From NCBI GenBank assembly GCA_007121075.1, contig SKMK01000003.1:1-64000 (forward strand): a DNA stretch of 64,000 nt, in the 5' to 3' direction. Each line of letters starts with the position of its first letter. Position 1 is the stretch's first letter. This DNA is from Syntrophomonadaceae bacterium. GTDB taxonomy: Bacteria > Bacillota > Dethiobacteria > DTU022. This document shows, piece by piece, positions 19,829 to 28,906 of the stretch. Made by a program: the position numbers and the translations under genes. The notes under the pieces were generated by a model. It was given only the letters and a program-made list of their open reading frames with translations, did not search any database and was not told the origin of the DNA.

Positions 19829-20890
19829 ATGAAGGCGATTTATTTTTCTGGAAAAGCCGGCGGGGGGAAAACTGCCACCGCCCTCGGATTGGGATTAAAA
19901 CTTAAAGAGCAGGGTTTGAAAGTTTCATATTTCAAGCCGATTGGTTTTCGGAAAGGGACAGTAAAAAAAGACGATGACGACGTCATGTTGATGCGCGATC
20001 TGTTATCCCTGCCTTTCCCCGGGGGCACTGTTTCTCCTGTTACTGTAAATGACCATTACCTGACCCCGCGATTTATGCAGGAAGTCAAGGATCTTCACCC
20101 CCGCATAAAAAAAGCCTTTCAAAAATGTTCCGAGGGATACGATATTGTCCTGATTGATGGCAGCATCGAGCCCCATGTAGGCCACAATCAGGGCCTCGAT
20201 GATTTTAACCTGGCGGAAATACTTGGCGCTACAGCTTTGCCGGTAATCAAGGCTGATGACGATTTTGACCTTGATCAAAACTTGCTTTACCTGGAGATGT
20301 GGACAAACAAAAATATTCCGGTACTCGGCTGTATTTTTAACAATGTTGCCACCACCCAGTGGAACAAAAGCAACAGCATATACAAGCCGCTGGTTGAAGA
20401 CAAGGGTTTTGATGTTTTAGGTGTAATCCCGAGCCAGGTCGAAATATCGGCTCCGACCGTGGCCGAATTTTTTGATGTTGTCGGAGGCGATGTCCTAACC
20501 GCTCCAGATAACATGAACCGGATTGTTGAAGAAGTGGTCGTAGGGACCATGACCATTGAGAGCGCCCTTACCTACCTGCGCCGGGCCCCAAATAAAGCTT
20601 TGATCACGGGCGGCGATCGCAGCGATATGGCCCTGACAGCCCTTGAAACCAGCACCTCGGTAATTATATTAACCGGTGGCCTTTACCCGGATCTGGCTGT
20701 GCTTTCCCAGGCTGAAGAAAAAGGGGTTCCGGTAATACTGGTCCATGAAGATACCTACTCCACCATCGAAAATCTGCAGAGTATTTACCGGAGCATACAT
20801 CCACAGAACACTGAAGCAATAAAAATAATCAAAAATAACATTGACAAATACTTGAAATGGGAAAAGCTTATTGATTACATCAAAGCATAA
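19829..20890 (+). CDS. BioD-like/DRTGG-domain P-loop protein (phosphotransacetylase N-terminal-like)
   Basis: IYFSGKAGGGKTATALGLG P-loop; DRTGG-like ALITGGDRSDMALTALET. Confidence 0.8.
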   Translation: MKAIYFSGKAGGGKTATALGLGLKLKEQGLKVSYFKPIGFRKGTVKKDDDDVMLMRDLLSLPFPGGTVSPVTVNDHYLTPRFMQEVKDLHPRIKKAFQKCSEGYDIVLIDGSIEPHVGHNQGLDDFNLAEILGATALPVIKADDDFDLDQNLLYLEMWTNKNIPVLGCIFNNVATTQWNKSNSIYKPLVEDKGFDVLGVIPSQVEISAPTVAEFFDVVGGDVLTAPDNMNRIVEEVVVGTMTIESALTYLRRAPNKALITGGDRSDMALTALETSTSVIILTGGLYPDLAVLSQAEEKGVPVILVHEDTYSTIENLQSIYRSIHPQNTEAIKIIKNNIDKYLKWEKLIDYIKA

Positions 20891-20914
20891 AATTAGCGGT
20901 AGCTGAAAATAAAT

Positions 20915-22231
20915 TTAATCATTTTCATAGTCCAGGATCTTGTTTTCCCAGGTCCTGATTTTCAAAAGATCTTTGCCCATGCTGACCAGGTATTCGGGCA
21001 GCATTGGTGTTTTGCCCAGGCCAAAAGGTGCGTTGACAACATAATGGGGAATTGCCAACCCTGAAGTGTAACCGCGTAATTTTTCCATTATCTCTATACC
21101 TTCTTCAACTTTGGTCCTGAAATGGGAAGTGCCCTTGACTGCCTTGGCGTGGAAAATCAGGTAAGGCCTGACCATCATTTTCAGCAGCTCCTGGTTTAGT
21201 TTTCTCATCACAAAGGGATCGTTGTTTACGCCTTTAAGAAGCACTGTCTGGTTGCCCAAACTTACGCCGCTCCTGGCCAGTTTAAAACATACTTCCCTGG
21301 CCCTGGGGGTAACTTCAAGGGGATGGTTGTAATGAGTAATCACATATAGAGGTAGATGCTCGGAAAAAATACGACACAGTTCGTCGTCAACCCGCTGCGG
21401 CATGGTAACCAGAGTCCTTGACCCGAAGCGCTTAATTTCAACGTGTTCGATACTGTCGATTTCCTCCAGGAGCCATTTGATGCTCTGATTACTAAGCATC
21501 AGGCCATCTCCGCCCGTCAGCAGAACATCGCGTATTTCTTCGTTATTCCTGACATAATCAATTGCTTCTTCCAATTGTTCCCTGGGCGTAGCTAAATCCT
21601 GTTCGCCGATACCTCTGCGCCGCTGGCAGTGCCGGCAGTACATAGCACACTGGTTGGTAACTTTTATAATCAAGCGATCCGGATAACGGCGGGTAATTGC
21701 CGCTGTTGGAGAAGTAAATTCTTCCCCCATTGGGTCATCATAACCTTCCTGATCCAGGTATTCATTGATACTTGGTATGCATTGTTTTTTTACCGGATCG
21801 TCCGGATTATCAGGGTCTATTAAGCTGAGATAATAGGGAGAAACCGCCCAGCGGAATTTTGATCCTGTCTCCTTGATTTCTTCAAGTTCCTGTTTATCTA
21901 TGGGTAGAAGTTCCTTTAAAACATCAGGAGTGGTGATCCGGTTTTTAAGCTGCCAGTGCCAATTTTCCCAGTCATAATCGGAAGCCTTAAAATACTCCTT
22001 TATTCTTTTCTGGTTTTTCTGAATTTGAGGCCAGTTCTTAAAACCAAACGGCATATCTTTTAGAGCCTCTCTGTAATCGGCTATTGTGTCTTTCAGCTCA
22101 TTAGCCCGGTCATGCGCAATCTTTTGTTTTTCTTCAAGGCTTTTCTCAACAGTCATCCTGGCACAACCCTCCTTCTTGTAACATTTCGTTTTTAGTAAAT
22201 CTATTATACTTAGTAACATTTTTGATGTCAA
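20915..22231 (-). CDS. Radical SAM KamA-family aminomutase, probable glutamate 2,3-aminomutase
   Basis: CAMYCRHCQRRR cluster motif, PLP-enzyme architecture; lysine-binding Asp positions replaced (HAKAVKG, VVNAPFGLGKTP). Confidence 0.8.
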   Translation of the reverse strand: MTSKMLLSIIDLLKTKCYKKEGCARMTVEKSLEEKQKIAHDRANELKDTIADYREALKDMPFGFKNWPQIQKNQKRIKEYFKASDYDWENWHWQLKNRITTPDVLKELLPIDKQELEEIKETGSKFRWAVSPYYLSLIDPDNPDDPVKKQCIPSINEYLDQEGYDDPMGEEFTSPTAAITRRYPDRLIIKVTNQCAMYCRHCQRRRGIGEQDLATPREQLEEAIDYVRNNEEIRDVLLTGGDGLMLSNQSIKWLLEEIDSIEHVEIKRFGSRTLVTMPQRVDDELCRIFSEHLPLYVITHYNHPLEVTPRAREVCFKLARSGVSLGNQTVLLKGVNNDPFVMRKLNQELLKMMVRPYLIFHAKAVKGTSHFRTKVEEGIEIMEKLRGYTSGLAIPHYVVNAPFGLGKTPMLPEYLVSMGKDLLKIRTWENKILDYEND

Positions 22232-22235
22232 AAAG

Positions 22236-22264
22236 AAAAGGCCCGGTTATACCGTCGGCCTTTT
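22236..22264 (-). terminator. Intrinsic terminator downstream of secreted protein gene
   Basis: Minus strand AAAAGGCCGACGGTATAACCGGGCCTTTTCTTTTT. Confidence 0.65.
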
Positions 22265-22292
22265 CCATAATTCTTTGCATATTTTAAACAAT

Positions 22293-23123
22293 TTATGGTT
22301 GCCTATCCCACCAACCTGTCTTTGCTTTTCCTTCTCTTACTTCGGAGGACTCATAAACCCTGGCGTAACCGTCAACGCGCATAGTTTCGCTTATGAAACC
22401 GTCTACATCCAGCTGGCGCTTTGTGGTGCCGCCCGTATTTTCAAAATCCGAACGGATCCTGAGATATTCTTCGCTACCTGAAGCAGCGGCAATCGACTGC
22501 CTGATATAGCCTTCTTCTCCAGGGTCCATATCCACACCAACCCTGACTGTTGCTTCATTACGGGGCAGGTTGATACTGTTTGAGCTCAGGATCCTTACAT
22601 TTCTTTTCGCTTCGCTGTATGCATCTATTATGCCCTGTACTCTATCGTCGTAATAATCCTGTAAGCTTCTCATCCTGGAATAGTAAGTGGCCCCGTCCAT
22701 ATCTTCGGCCGCTCTCTCGACATTGAGGGCCTGGATGGCCTGCTCGCGATCTCTTTCCACTTGAGCCAGTGCTTCTTCTTCCATCCTTAAAATATCAGCT
22801 GAAGCAGCATTGGGGTCGGTTCTGCCCCTCATGTACATGCTTATATTAACTTTATCTTCAGTCCTGGTAAATGTACCGTCCCGGCGCCTGCCATCCCTGT
22901 ACTGAACAGAATGAACATCGTGGCTACCGCTTGCTTCCCCAAATCCTCGAACATAAAAACTGCCTGAACCTCGATGGTACTCAATCTCTTTTTGATGGAA
23001 GATGTCCCCAATATACCTGAAGCCGGTACTGGTCCGTTTATACTCATCAGCGGCAGCAGGCAGGGAAAGTGCTAAGATTAAAATTAGGGTTAGTGCAATC
23101 CCTATAATTGCCTTTTTTTGCAT
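22293..23123 (-). CDS. Secreted protein of unknown function with central coiled-coil
   Basis: Signal peptide MQKKAIIGIALTLILILALSLPAAADE; Glu/Arg-rich helical centre. Confidence 0.7.
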   Translation of the reverse strand: MQKKAIIGIALTLILILALSLPAAADEYKRTSTGFRYIGDIFHQKEIEYHRGSGSFYVRGFGEASGSHDVHSVQYRDGRRRDGTFTRTEDKVNISMYMRGRTDPNAASADILRMEEEALAQVERDREQAIQALNVERAAEDMDGATYYSRMRSLQDYYDDRVQGIIDAYSEAKRNVRILSSNSINLPRNEATVRVGVDMDPGEEGYIRQSIAAASGSEEYLRIRSDFENTGGTTKRQLDVDGFISETMRVDGYARVYESSEVREGKAKTGWWDRQP

Positions 23124-23210
23124 AAAGCGGGCACGTCCCTTCCTTTCATATTCATCTTAATATTAGTTATGTCTTCCCCCCGCATCACCCCCAAAAGAGT
23201 TCTAAAAAAA

Positions 23211-23287
23211 TGGTCGGAGCGATAGGATTTGAACCTACGACCTCTTGACCCCCAGTCAAGCGCGCTACCAAACTGCGCCACGCCCCG
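23211..23287 (-). tRNA. tRNA-Pro (anticodon GGG), CCA encoded
   Basis: CGGGGCGTGGCGCAGTTTGGTAGCGCGCTTGACTGGGGGTCAAGAGGTCGTAGGTTCAAATCCTATCGCTCCGACCA cloverleaf. Confidence 0.95.
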
Positions 23288-23716
23288 ATGTTAATTAATA
23301 CTTTATACAATTCTTAGTTCATTTTAAATCAAGGTTTTCAAAAAGTCAACAATCGTGTTGCTCTACCCGAACAGCAAAGGAGTGTGCTAAACTATGAGTA
23401 CATTTCTTTTTGATGCAACGATAACTCCCTCAAGTACTTTTAATTATGATGCAACGGGCAATCGTTACATACTAAGGATATAAACAGAATAGGAGGTGCA
23501 ACAATCGAAATAACCCGGGAACATGAATGTAAATTTTGGCTTTTCTCTCCTCTGGAGGGAAAAGCGCCCGAAAAGAAGAAACGCGAATTATATACCCGGC
23601 GCAGCATGGAGGCCCTGTCGGTTTTCTAAAATAAATATCGGGATTTATTTGCTTCAGAAATATGAAGTAGTTTTTACGCAAAATAATAATAGCTGATCAG
23701 GAGGTTAGATCAAACA

Positions 23717-24295
23717 ATGAACGATATGTTATCAATGGCAATTGCATACCTGCTGGGATCTTTTCCAACCGCCTACTTGATGGGCCGTTTGTTTAAAAAG
23801 ATCGATATCCGCGAAACCGGTTCGGGAAATGTGGGGGGCATGAACCTCTTCCGGACCGCCGGCTTCATTCCAGGGTTTTTAACCGTTTTAATTGACATCG
23901 GCAAAGGGGCGCTGGCTGTCCTGGCGGCTTTAAACTGGAGTGATGAGCCCCTGGTGGTACTCATGGCCGGCTTACTGGTAGTCCTGGGCCACAATTACAG
24001 CGTCTTTTTAAGATACCGGGGGGGCAAAGGCCTGGCTACGGCCCTCGGGGTGTTTATCGCTTTGTCTCCTTATACCATCCCGTTCATCTTGCTCGCTGCT
24101 GTGTGTTTAACCATAGCCATGAAAGATATTAACACGGCTTTCGGCGCTTCCGCTTTAAGTATTCCGGTTATCCTGTTTTTCCAGTACCATGAAACTGCAT
24201 GGGTTTTGTTCGGGTTAGCCCTGGCTGCGATCATCACGGCCAGGCACGTCCCCGATTACCAGGCTTACAGGCAGGGTCGCAGGAAAATCACCTGA
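23717..24295 (+). CDS. PlsY-like glycerol-3-phosphate acyltransferase family paralog (divergent motifs)
   Basis: YLLGSFPTAYLMGRLFKKIDIRETGSGNVGGMN; RYRGGKGLATALG. Confidence 0.82.
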   Translation: MNDMLSMAIAYLLGSFPTAYLMGRLFKKIDIRETGSGNVGGMNLFRTAGFIPGFLTVLIDIGKGALAVLAALNWSDEPLVVLMAGLLVVLGHNYSVFLRYRGGKGLATALGVFIALSPYTIPFILLAAVCLTIAMKDINTAFGASALSIPVILFFQYHETAWVLFGLALAAIITARHVPDYQAYRQGRRKIT

Positions 24296-24322
24296 TCAAC
24301 TGGAAGAAGATTATTACATGTT

Positions 24323-25525
24323 TTAAACTTTGAAATAGCTGTACAACCGGCCAAAATTTATACCGGCAACAACCTGATTATTATGGCGATTGTAAAGCTG
24401 GCGGTTACCTTCTTCCAGGTGGGATGATTTAATTCCGTGTGAAATTGATAAGAAAGTTTCGATGTAAGCAGCCAGCTGATCACAGGCTTTAATCATCTCA
24501 CCGTCCAGGGGCGAATAGTGATCGTAATTATATTTAGCGGTTATTTCTTCGGAACTGACGTACCTGACCCGGCTGTTTTCAATAACTTTGCAGGCAAACT
24601 CATCTTCAGTGAAATACCTGAATTCGTCGTGCCATTCTACGGGAAGCAGGGGAAATATTCTTTCTTCAAGCTGCCTGTGCTCTATTTCTTTGATGATTTC
24701 TTCGATACCGGCCACGGATCTTTTAACCGGAGAAACAATGTCCCTGGTCAGCACTTCGGGCAGATCGTGGAAAAGAGCGGCAAAATAATTGTTATAGAGC
24801 CGCCTGGGACAGGCTCCCAGTTCGAGAGAACAAAAGTAACTCATCATGGCTACAATCAGCATGTGGCCCATGACCGATGTTTTTGGAACCCGGGGCGACT
24901 GGGCCCAGCGCTGCTGAAAACGGAGCTGACCGACCAGATCGAGAAAATTGCTGGTTTTCTTGCCCAGGGCCAGCTTTTGCACTCCGGCCAGGTCGTAATG
25001 CTCTTCGATCTGGTTAGCGATAGCTGCCCTGGTTTCCTCCAAACCGTACAAACCTTCATTAAGGCGATAAATGATTTTAAATTCCCAGTTAGTAGCGAGA
25101 TAATGAGCGGCCTGGAGGATTCTTTTTTCCAGGTTGGCCCGTTCCGACATCTTGAAATATTCATCCATCATCTGCAGGATATCAACCTGCTGATCGCGCA
25201 AGCCTGGAACCTTGTTTTCCAGGTTCTCCAGCACCCAGCTGTTCAGCTGTTCTCCTTTTTCAGCCATCAGTTTGTAATAAACCGGAGGCTTAATATCGGT
25301 CAGGACGATACGGTGCAGGAACTCGAACAAACCGCCTTCGATCAGGCGCTGCCAGTCAAGATCGGTGTCATGATCCGCTTCTTCAATTTTAGCCAGGACA
25401 AAAGCATAGACCATCTTATGGGCTTGCTTATCAAGCTCGGTAAAATGTTCGGGCCTGATATGGTCGTTCCAGCGTTGAATGCTGGCCGCTTCAAATAACA
25501 ACTCCAGCAATTCTTTTCTGAGCAA
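24323..25525 (-). CDS. HD-domain phosphohydrolase (YfbR-like)
   Basis: VMGHMLIVAMMSYF ... ALFHDLPEVLTRDIVSPVK. Confidence 0.82.
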   Translation of the reverse strand: MLRKELLELLFEAASIQRWNDHIRPEHFTELDKQAHKMVYAFVLAKIEEADHDTDLDWQRLIEGGLFEFLHRIVLTDIKPPVYYKLMAEKGEQLNSWVLENLENKVPGLRDQQVDILQMMDEYFKMSERANLEKRILQAAHYLATNWEFKIIYRLNEGLYGLEETRAAIANQIEEHYDLAGVQKLALGKKTSNFLDLVGQLRFQQRWAQSPRVPKTSVMGHMLIVAMMSYFCSLELGACPRRLYNNYFAALFHDLPEVLTRDIVSPVKRSVAGIEEIIKEIEHRQLEERIFPLLPVEWHDEFRYFTEDEFACKVIENSRVRYVSSEEITAKYNYDHYSPLDGEMIKACDQLAAYIETFLSISHGIKSSHLEEGNRQLYNRHNNQVVAGINFGRLYSYFKV

Positions 25526-25531
25526 TAGTTA

Positions 25532-26119
25532 TCAACCCTTTCGTCCCAGTTTTGACTCCATACCTTTTAGCAAACGCCCGATATTTTCATGGTGGCGGAT
25601 TATGACCAGTAAAGCCGCAGCCAAACCGAACAAGATGTAAGAAAGGCCAAATCCAAGCACCCAGAATACCAGGGGCAGGAGCAGCATTGAAATAATAGAA
25701 CCGAGGGATACATAGCGGCTGAAGTATACGATAATCAAAAAAAAGGCAACAACAATCAAGGTAACCCACCCGGAGAGGGCAAGCAGGACCCCGATAGAGG
25801 TAGCCATCGCTTTACCTCCCCTGAATTTGAGATAAACTGGAAAGCTGTGCCCGAACATGGCCAAAAAACCGGCCGCAAGAAAAATGGCCGGCACATCGCT
25901 TACGGCCCTGGCCAGGATCACGGCCACCAGCCCTTTAGCCAGGTCAAGGATAAAGACTGGCAGGGCAGAGCGCCAGCCATACACGCGCAGCACGTTTGTG
26001 GCCCCGATATTACCACTGCCGTAATTCCGGATATCGGTTTTATGCAGCATTTTAGTTAAAATATATCCGAACGGAAGTGACCCCAGCAGGTAAGCTGCAA
26101 CTAAGGCCAGAAAGATCAT
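25532..26119 (-). CDS. plsY: Glycerol-3-phosphate acyltransferase PlsY
   Basis: YGSGNIGATNVLRVYG; GHSFPVYLKFRGGKAMATSIG; RHHENIGRLLKG. Confidence 0.92.
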   Translation of the reverse strand: MIFLALVAAYLLGSLPFGYILTKMLHKTDIRNYGSGNIGATNVLRVYGWRSALPVFILDLAKGLVAVILARAVSDVPAIFLAAGFLAMFGHSFPVYLKFRGGKAMATSIGVLLALSGWVTLIVVAFFLIIVYFSRYVSLGSIISMLLLPLVFWVLGFGLSYILFGLAAALLVIIRHHENIGRLLKGMESKLGRKG

Positions 26120-26122
26120 TTG

Positions 26123-27454
26123 TTACTCACCTCTCCTCTCTCTTCTTTTAAATTTTACTTCGATCGGAGTCCCTGTGAAACCAAACGCTTCCCGCAGGCG
26201 ATTTTCCAGGTAGCGCCGGTAGGAAAAATGAATTAATTCCGGCTCGTTGGCAAAAAAAACAAACTTAGGCGGTTTTACTTCCGGCTGGGTGCCATAATAT
26301 ATTTTTACCTGTTTTCCTTTTACCGGGGGAGGCGGATTTACAGTCAGGGCGTCCTCCAGTAGCTCGTTTAAAAGGGCAGTGGGGATCCGCTTATGCTGTT
26401 CCTGCCAGGCCTGCAGAACCACTGGAAACAACCGGTCCATCCTCCATCCACTCAGGGCGGAAACAAAAAGATATGGCGCATATGATACAAAAGGAAATTT
26501 TCGCCTTAGATCTTTTATAAAGGACTGTCGGGCATTTTCATCTGCCCTGACCAGATCCCACTTGTTGGCGACCAGGATCAATCCTTTCCCAACCTCATCA
26601 ACGTAACCGGCCAGTTTTTGATCCTGCTCTGTTATGCCGCTTTCCCCATCAATAACCAGCAGGGCTATATCCGCCCGCTGAACTGCTTTCAACGACCTCA
26701 GCACACTGTAATATTCAACGGCATCTTTTACCTTGCTTTTTCTGCGTATGCCCGCTGTGTCAATTAAAAGACAGCGATGATCGTCATAATGAAAATAAGT
26801 ATCAACGGCTTCTCTGGTCGTCCCGGGCTCCCGGCTGACCACTACCCGTTCTTTGCCCAGCAGGGTGTTTATTAAAGAAGATTTACCGACATTGGGCCTG
26901 CCGATCACCGCCACTTTTACAAGGTCTTCAAGGCCAGGCCTGCTTTCAGAAGGATCAGCAGGCATTTTTTCGTAAACCAGGTCCAGGAGCTCCCCGATGC
27001 CCCGGCCGTGCGAAGCCGATACAGCCAGGGGTTCGCCAAACCCGAGGCCAAAAAAACCGTAACGTTCGTCTTCTATCGACAGGATGTCCAGCTTATTAAC
27101 CACAGGCAGGACTGTTTTTCCACTTCGCCGTAAAAGATTTGCAATTTCTTCATCAAGGGCGGTAAGGCCTTCCCGGCCGTCCAACAAAAAGATAATAACC
27201 TGCGCTTCTTCAATGGCAAGGGTTACCTGTTTCTGGACCTGGGTAGTGATCTGATCATCACCGCCAAAGGTAATACCGCCAGTATCGATGACAACCATAT
27301 TTTTCCCCCGCCAGTCACAAAGGCCGTAGAGCCGATCCCTTGTAACCCCGGGCATCTTTTCTTCAATGGCTGTCCTGGCAGAGGTAAGCCGGTTAAATAA
27401 CGTCGATTTCCCCACATTGGGCCGGCCGACTATGGCAATGGTATTTTCGCTCAA
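26123..27454 (-). CDS. der: Ribosome biogenesis GTPase Der (EngA)
   Basis: Two GTPase domains: GRPNVGKSTLFNRL and GRPNVGKSSLINTLLG; KH-like C-terminus. Confidence 0.96.
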   Translation of the reverse strand: MSENTIAIVGRPNVGKSTLFNRLTSARTAIEEKMPGVTRDRLYGLCDWRGKNMVVIDTGGITFGGDDQITTQVQKQVTLAIEEAQVIIFLLDGREGLTALDEEIANLLRRSGKTVLPVVNKLDILSIEDERYGFFGLGFGEPLAVSASHGRGIGELLDLVYEKMPADPSESRPGLEDLVKVAVIGRPNVGKSSLINTLLGKERVVVSREPGTTREAVDTYFHYDDHRCLLIDTAGIRRKSKVKDAVEYYSVLRSLKAVQRADIALLVIDGESGITEQDQKLAGYVDEVGKGLILVANKWDLVRADENARQSFIKDLRRKFPFVSYAPYLFVSALSGWRMDRLFPVVLQAWQEQHKRIPTALLNELLEDALTVNPPPPVKGKQVKIYYGTQPEVKPPKFVFFANEPELIHFSYRRYLENRLREAFGFTGTPIEVKFKRRERRGE

Positions 27455-28806
27455 TTGTGTGCTCCCCTTTTCCTTTTAGGCCCCTGCCGGCCAGCTATTT
27501 CCAGGATCTGATTAAGCAGCTCCCTGGGCCCGCTTACCGCCCGGACCTGGACCTGCAAAGTTTCCTCCAGGTCCGATAGTTTCAGATCATCCAGAAACAG
27601 GCTGCTATTTTCTTTAAGCATTACACGTGGTACAAATACTACATCACCGGGCTGTTTCCCTTCCAGGGTTAACAGGAGATCACTCCCCGTTAAAAGGCCG
27701 CTGACTGTTACATCTTCACCAAAAAAACGGTTTTTAACAAAGACCGGGGAAATCTTAAGGTTGTTAACCCGGCTCAGTGTTTTAACCATTTTTAAAATTT
27801 GTGGTTTTGCAGCCAGGCCTGAAACCACAGTAGCTGAAATATTACGAGGTAATTCCTTTATGTCTGCCTGCGATAGCTCTTCTAATTGTTCCATAAACTG
27901 CCTGGCCAGGCCAACCCCGTTTTCTAGCTGGGGATAATTTTCATATTCATCATCTCCGGGCAGCGGAAAACCGGCCAGGTTATAAAATTCATCGGCTAAA
28001 AAAACAAAACGGCTGCCCCTTCTTTGTAAAAACGTTTTTTGCATTTCCGAAATATGTTCGATTAATTTTTTCGCTGACCCCGGATCGAACCTTTCCAGTG
28101 CCGGAAGTCCGAATCGGTGCCTTGTAAGGCCAACCGGAACAAGACCCACGCTGAGAATTCCCCTACCCAGGTTGTCAAGATCCCTGATGGTTCGATCCAT
28201 TTCTACCCCGGTATTATAACCCGGGCACAGTACGATCTGGGCATGGATTTGGATACCGGCTGCAACGAGCTTTTTCAGGTTCTCCGGACCCTTTTCGGCT
28301 CCGCCGGAATTAAACATTACTTTTCTTAAAGTGGGATTCGTGGTATGGACAGAAACGTAAAGCGGGCTCAGCTGCAATTTTTTCACTCTTTCAATTTCAT
28401 CCCCGGTCATCCGATTCAAAGTTATAAAGTTGCCGTAAAGAAACGAGAGGCGGTAGTCGTCGTCTTTAACGTAGAGAGGCTTGCGCAAACCGGACGGATT
28501 TTGCTCGACAAAGCAAAATATACACCGGTTCCGGCAGCGCTGGAGGCGGTCCATAGTGGGAGGATCAAAACTCAAACCAAGAGGAGTCTCGGCCGATTTG
28601 TGAATTTTAATCCTGCGCAGGATGCCCTGGCTGTCAATCAACAGCAGGCGCAGGCTGGTGTCCGATTCAATGATTTTATAATCGATAATATCACCGATCT
28701 CCTGGTTGTCAATCCGGAGCAGCCTCCAGCCTGCTTTTATACCCGCTTTATCAGCAGGGGAGCCCCCCGTAACATGATCCACCAGGTGTCCTTTAATATT
28801 ATTCAT
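27451..28806 (-). CDS. PDZ + radical SAM DUF512 family protein
   Basis: N-terminal PDZ-like GGSPADKAGIKAGWRLL; CRNRCIFCFVEQNPSGLRKPLYVKDDDYRLSFLYGNF. Confidence 0.9.
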   Translation of the reverse strand: MNNIKGHLVDHVTGGSPADKAGIKAGWRLLRIDNQEIGDIIDYKIIESDTSLRLLLIDSQGILRRIKIHKSAETPLGLSFDPPTMDRLQRCRNRCIFCFVEQNPSGLRKPLYVKDDDYRLSFLYGNFITLNRMTGDEIERVKKLQLSPLYVSVHTTNPTLRKVMFNSGGAEKGPENLKKLVAAGIQIHAQIVLCPGYNTGVEMDRTIRDLDNLGRGILSVGLVPVGLTRHRFGLPALERFDPGSAKKLIEHISEMQKTFLQRRGSRFVFLADEFYNLAGFPLPGDDEYENYPQLENGVGLARQFMEQLEELSQADIKELPRNISATVVSGLAAKPQILKMVKTLSRVNNLKISPVFVKNRFFGEDVTVSGLLTGSDLLLTLEGKQPGDVVFVPRVMLKENSSLFLDDLKLSDLEETLQVQVRAVSGPRELLNQILEIAGRQGPKRKRGAHN

Positions 28807-28823
28807 GTGCCTCCCTAACTCAT

Positions 28824-28876
28824 TTTTGGGCCATTAAAAGGACGTACGAAAAGTCCGTCCTTTTAATGGCCCAAAA
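28824..28876. repeat. Perfect 21-bp inverted repeat (11-nt loop) between ispH-rpsA and DUF512 gene
   Basis: TTTTGGGCCATTAAAAGGACG (28824-28844) / CGTCCTTTTAATGGCCCAAAA (28856-28876). Confidence 0.9.
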
Positions 28877-28906
28877 TGCGATCATTATATGGATTGAAAC
28901 TCCTGC

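Noticed and set aside
24518-25498. Plus-strand 326-aa ORF opposite the HD-domain gene
   Set aside because: Antisense shadow ORF; minus strand has the conserved HD motifs
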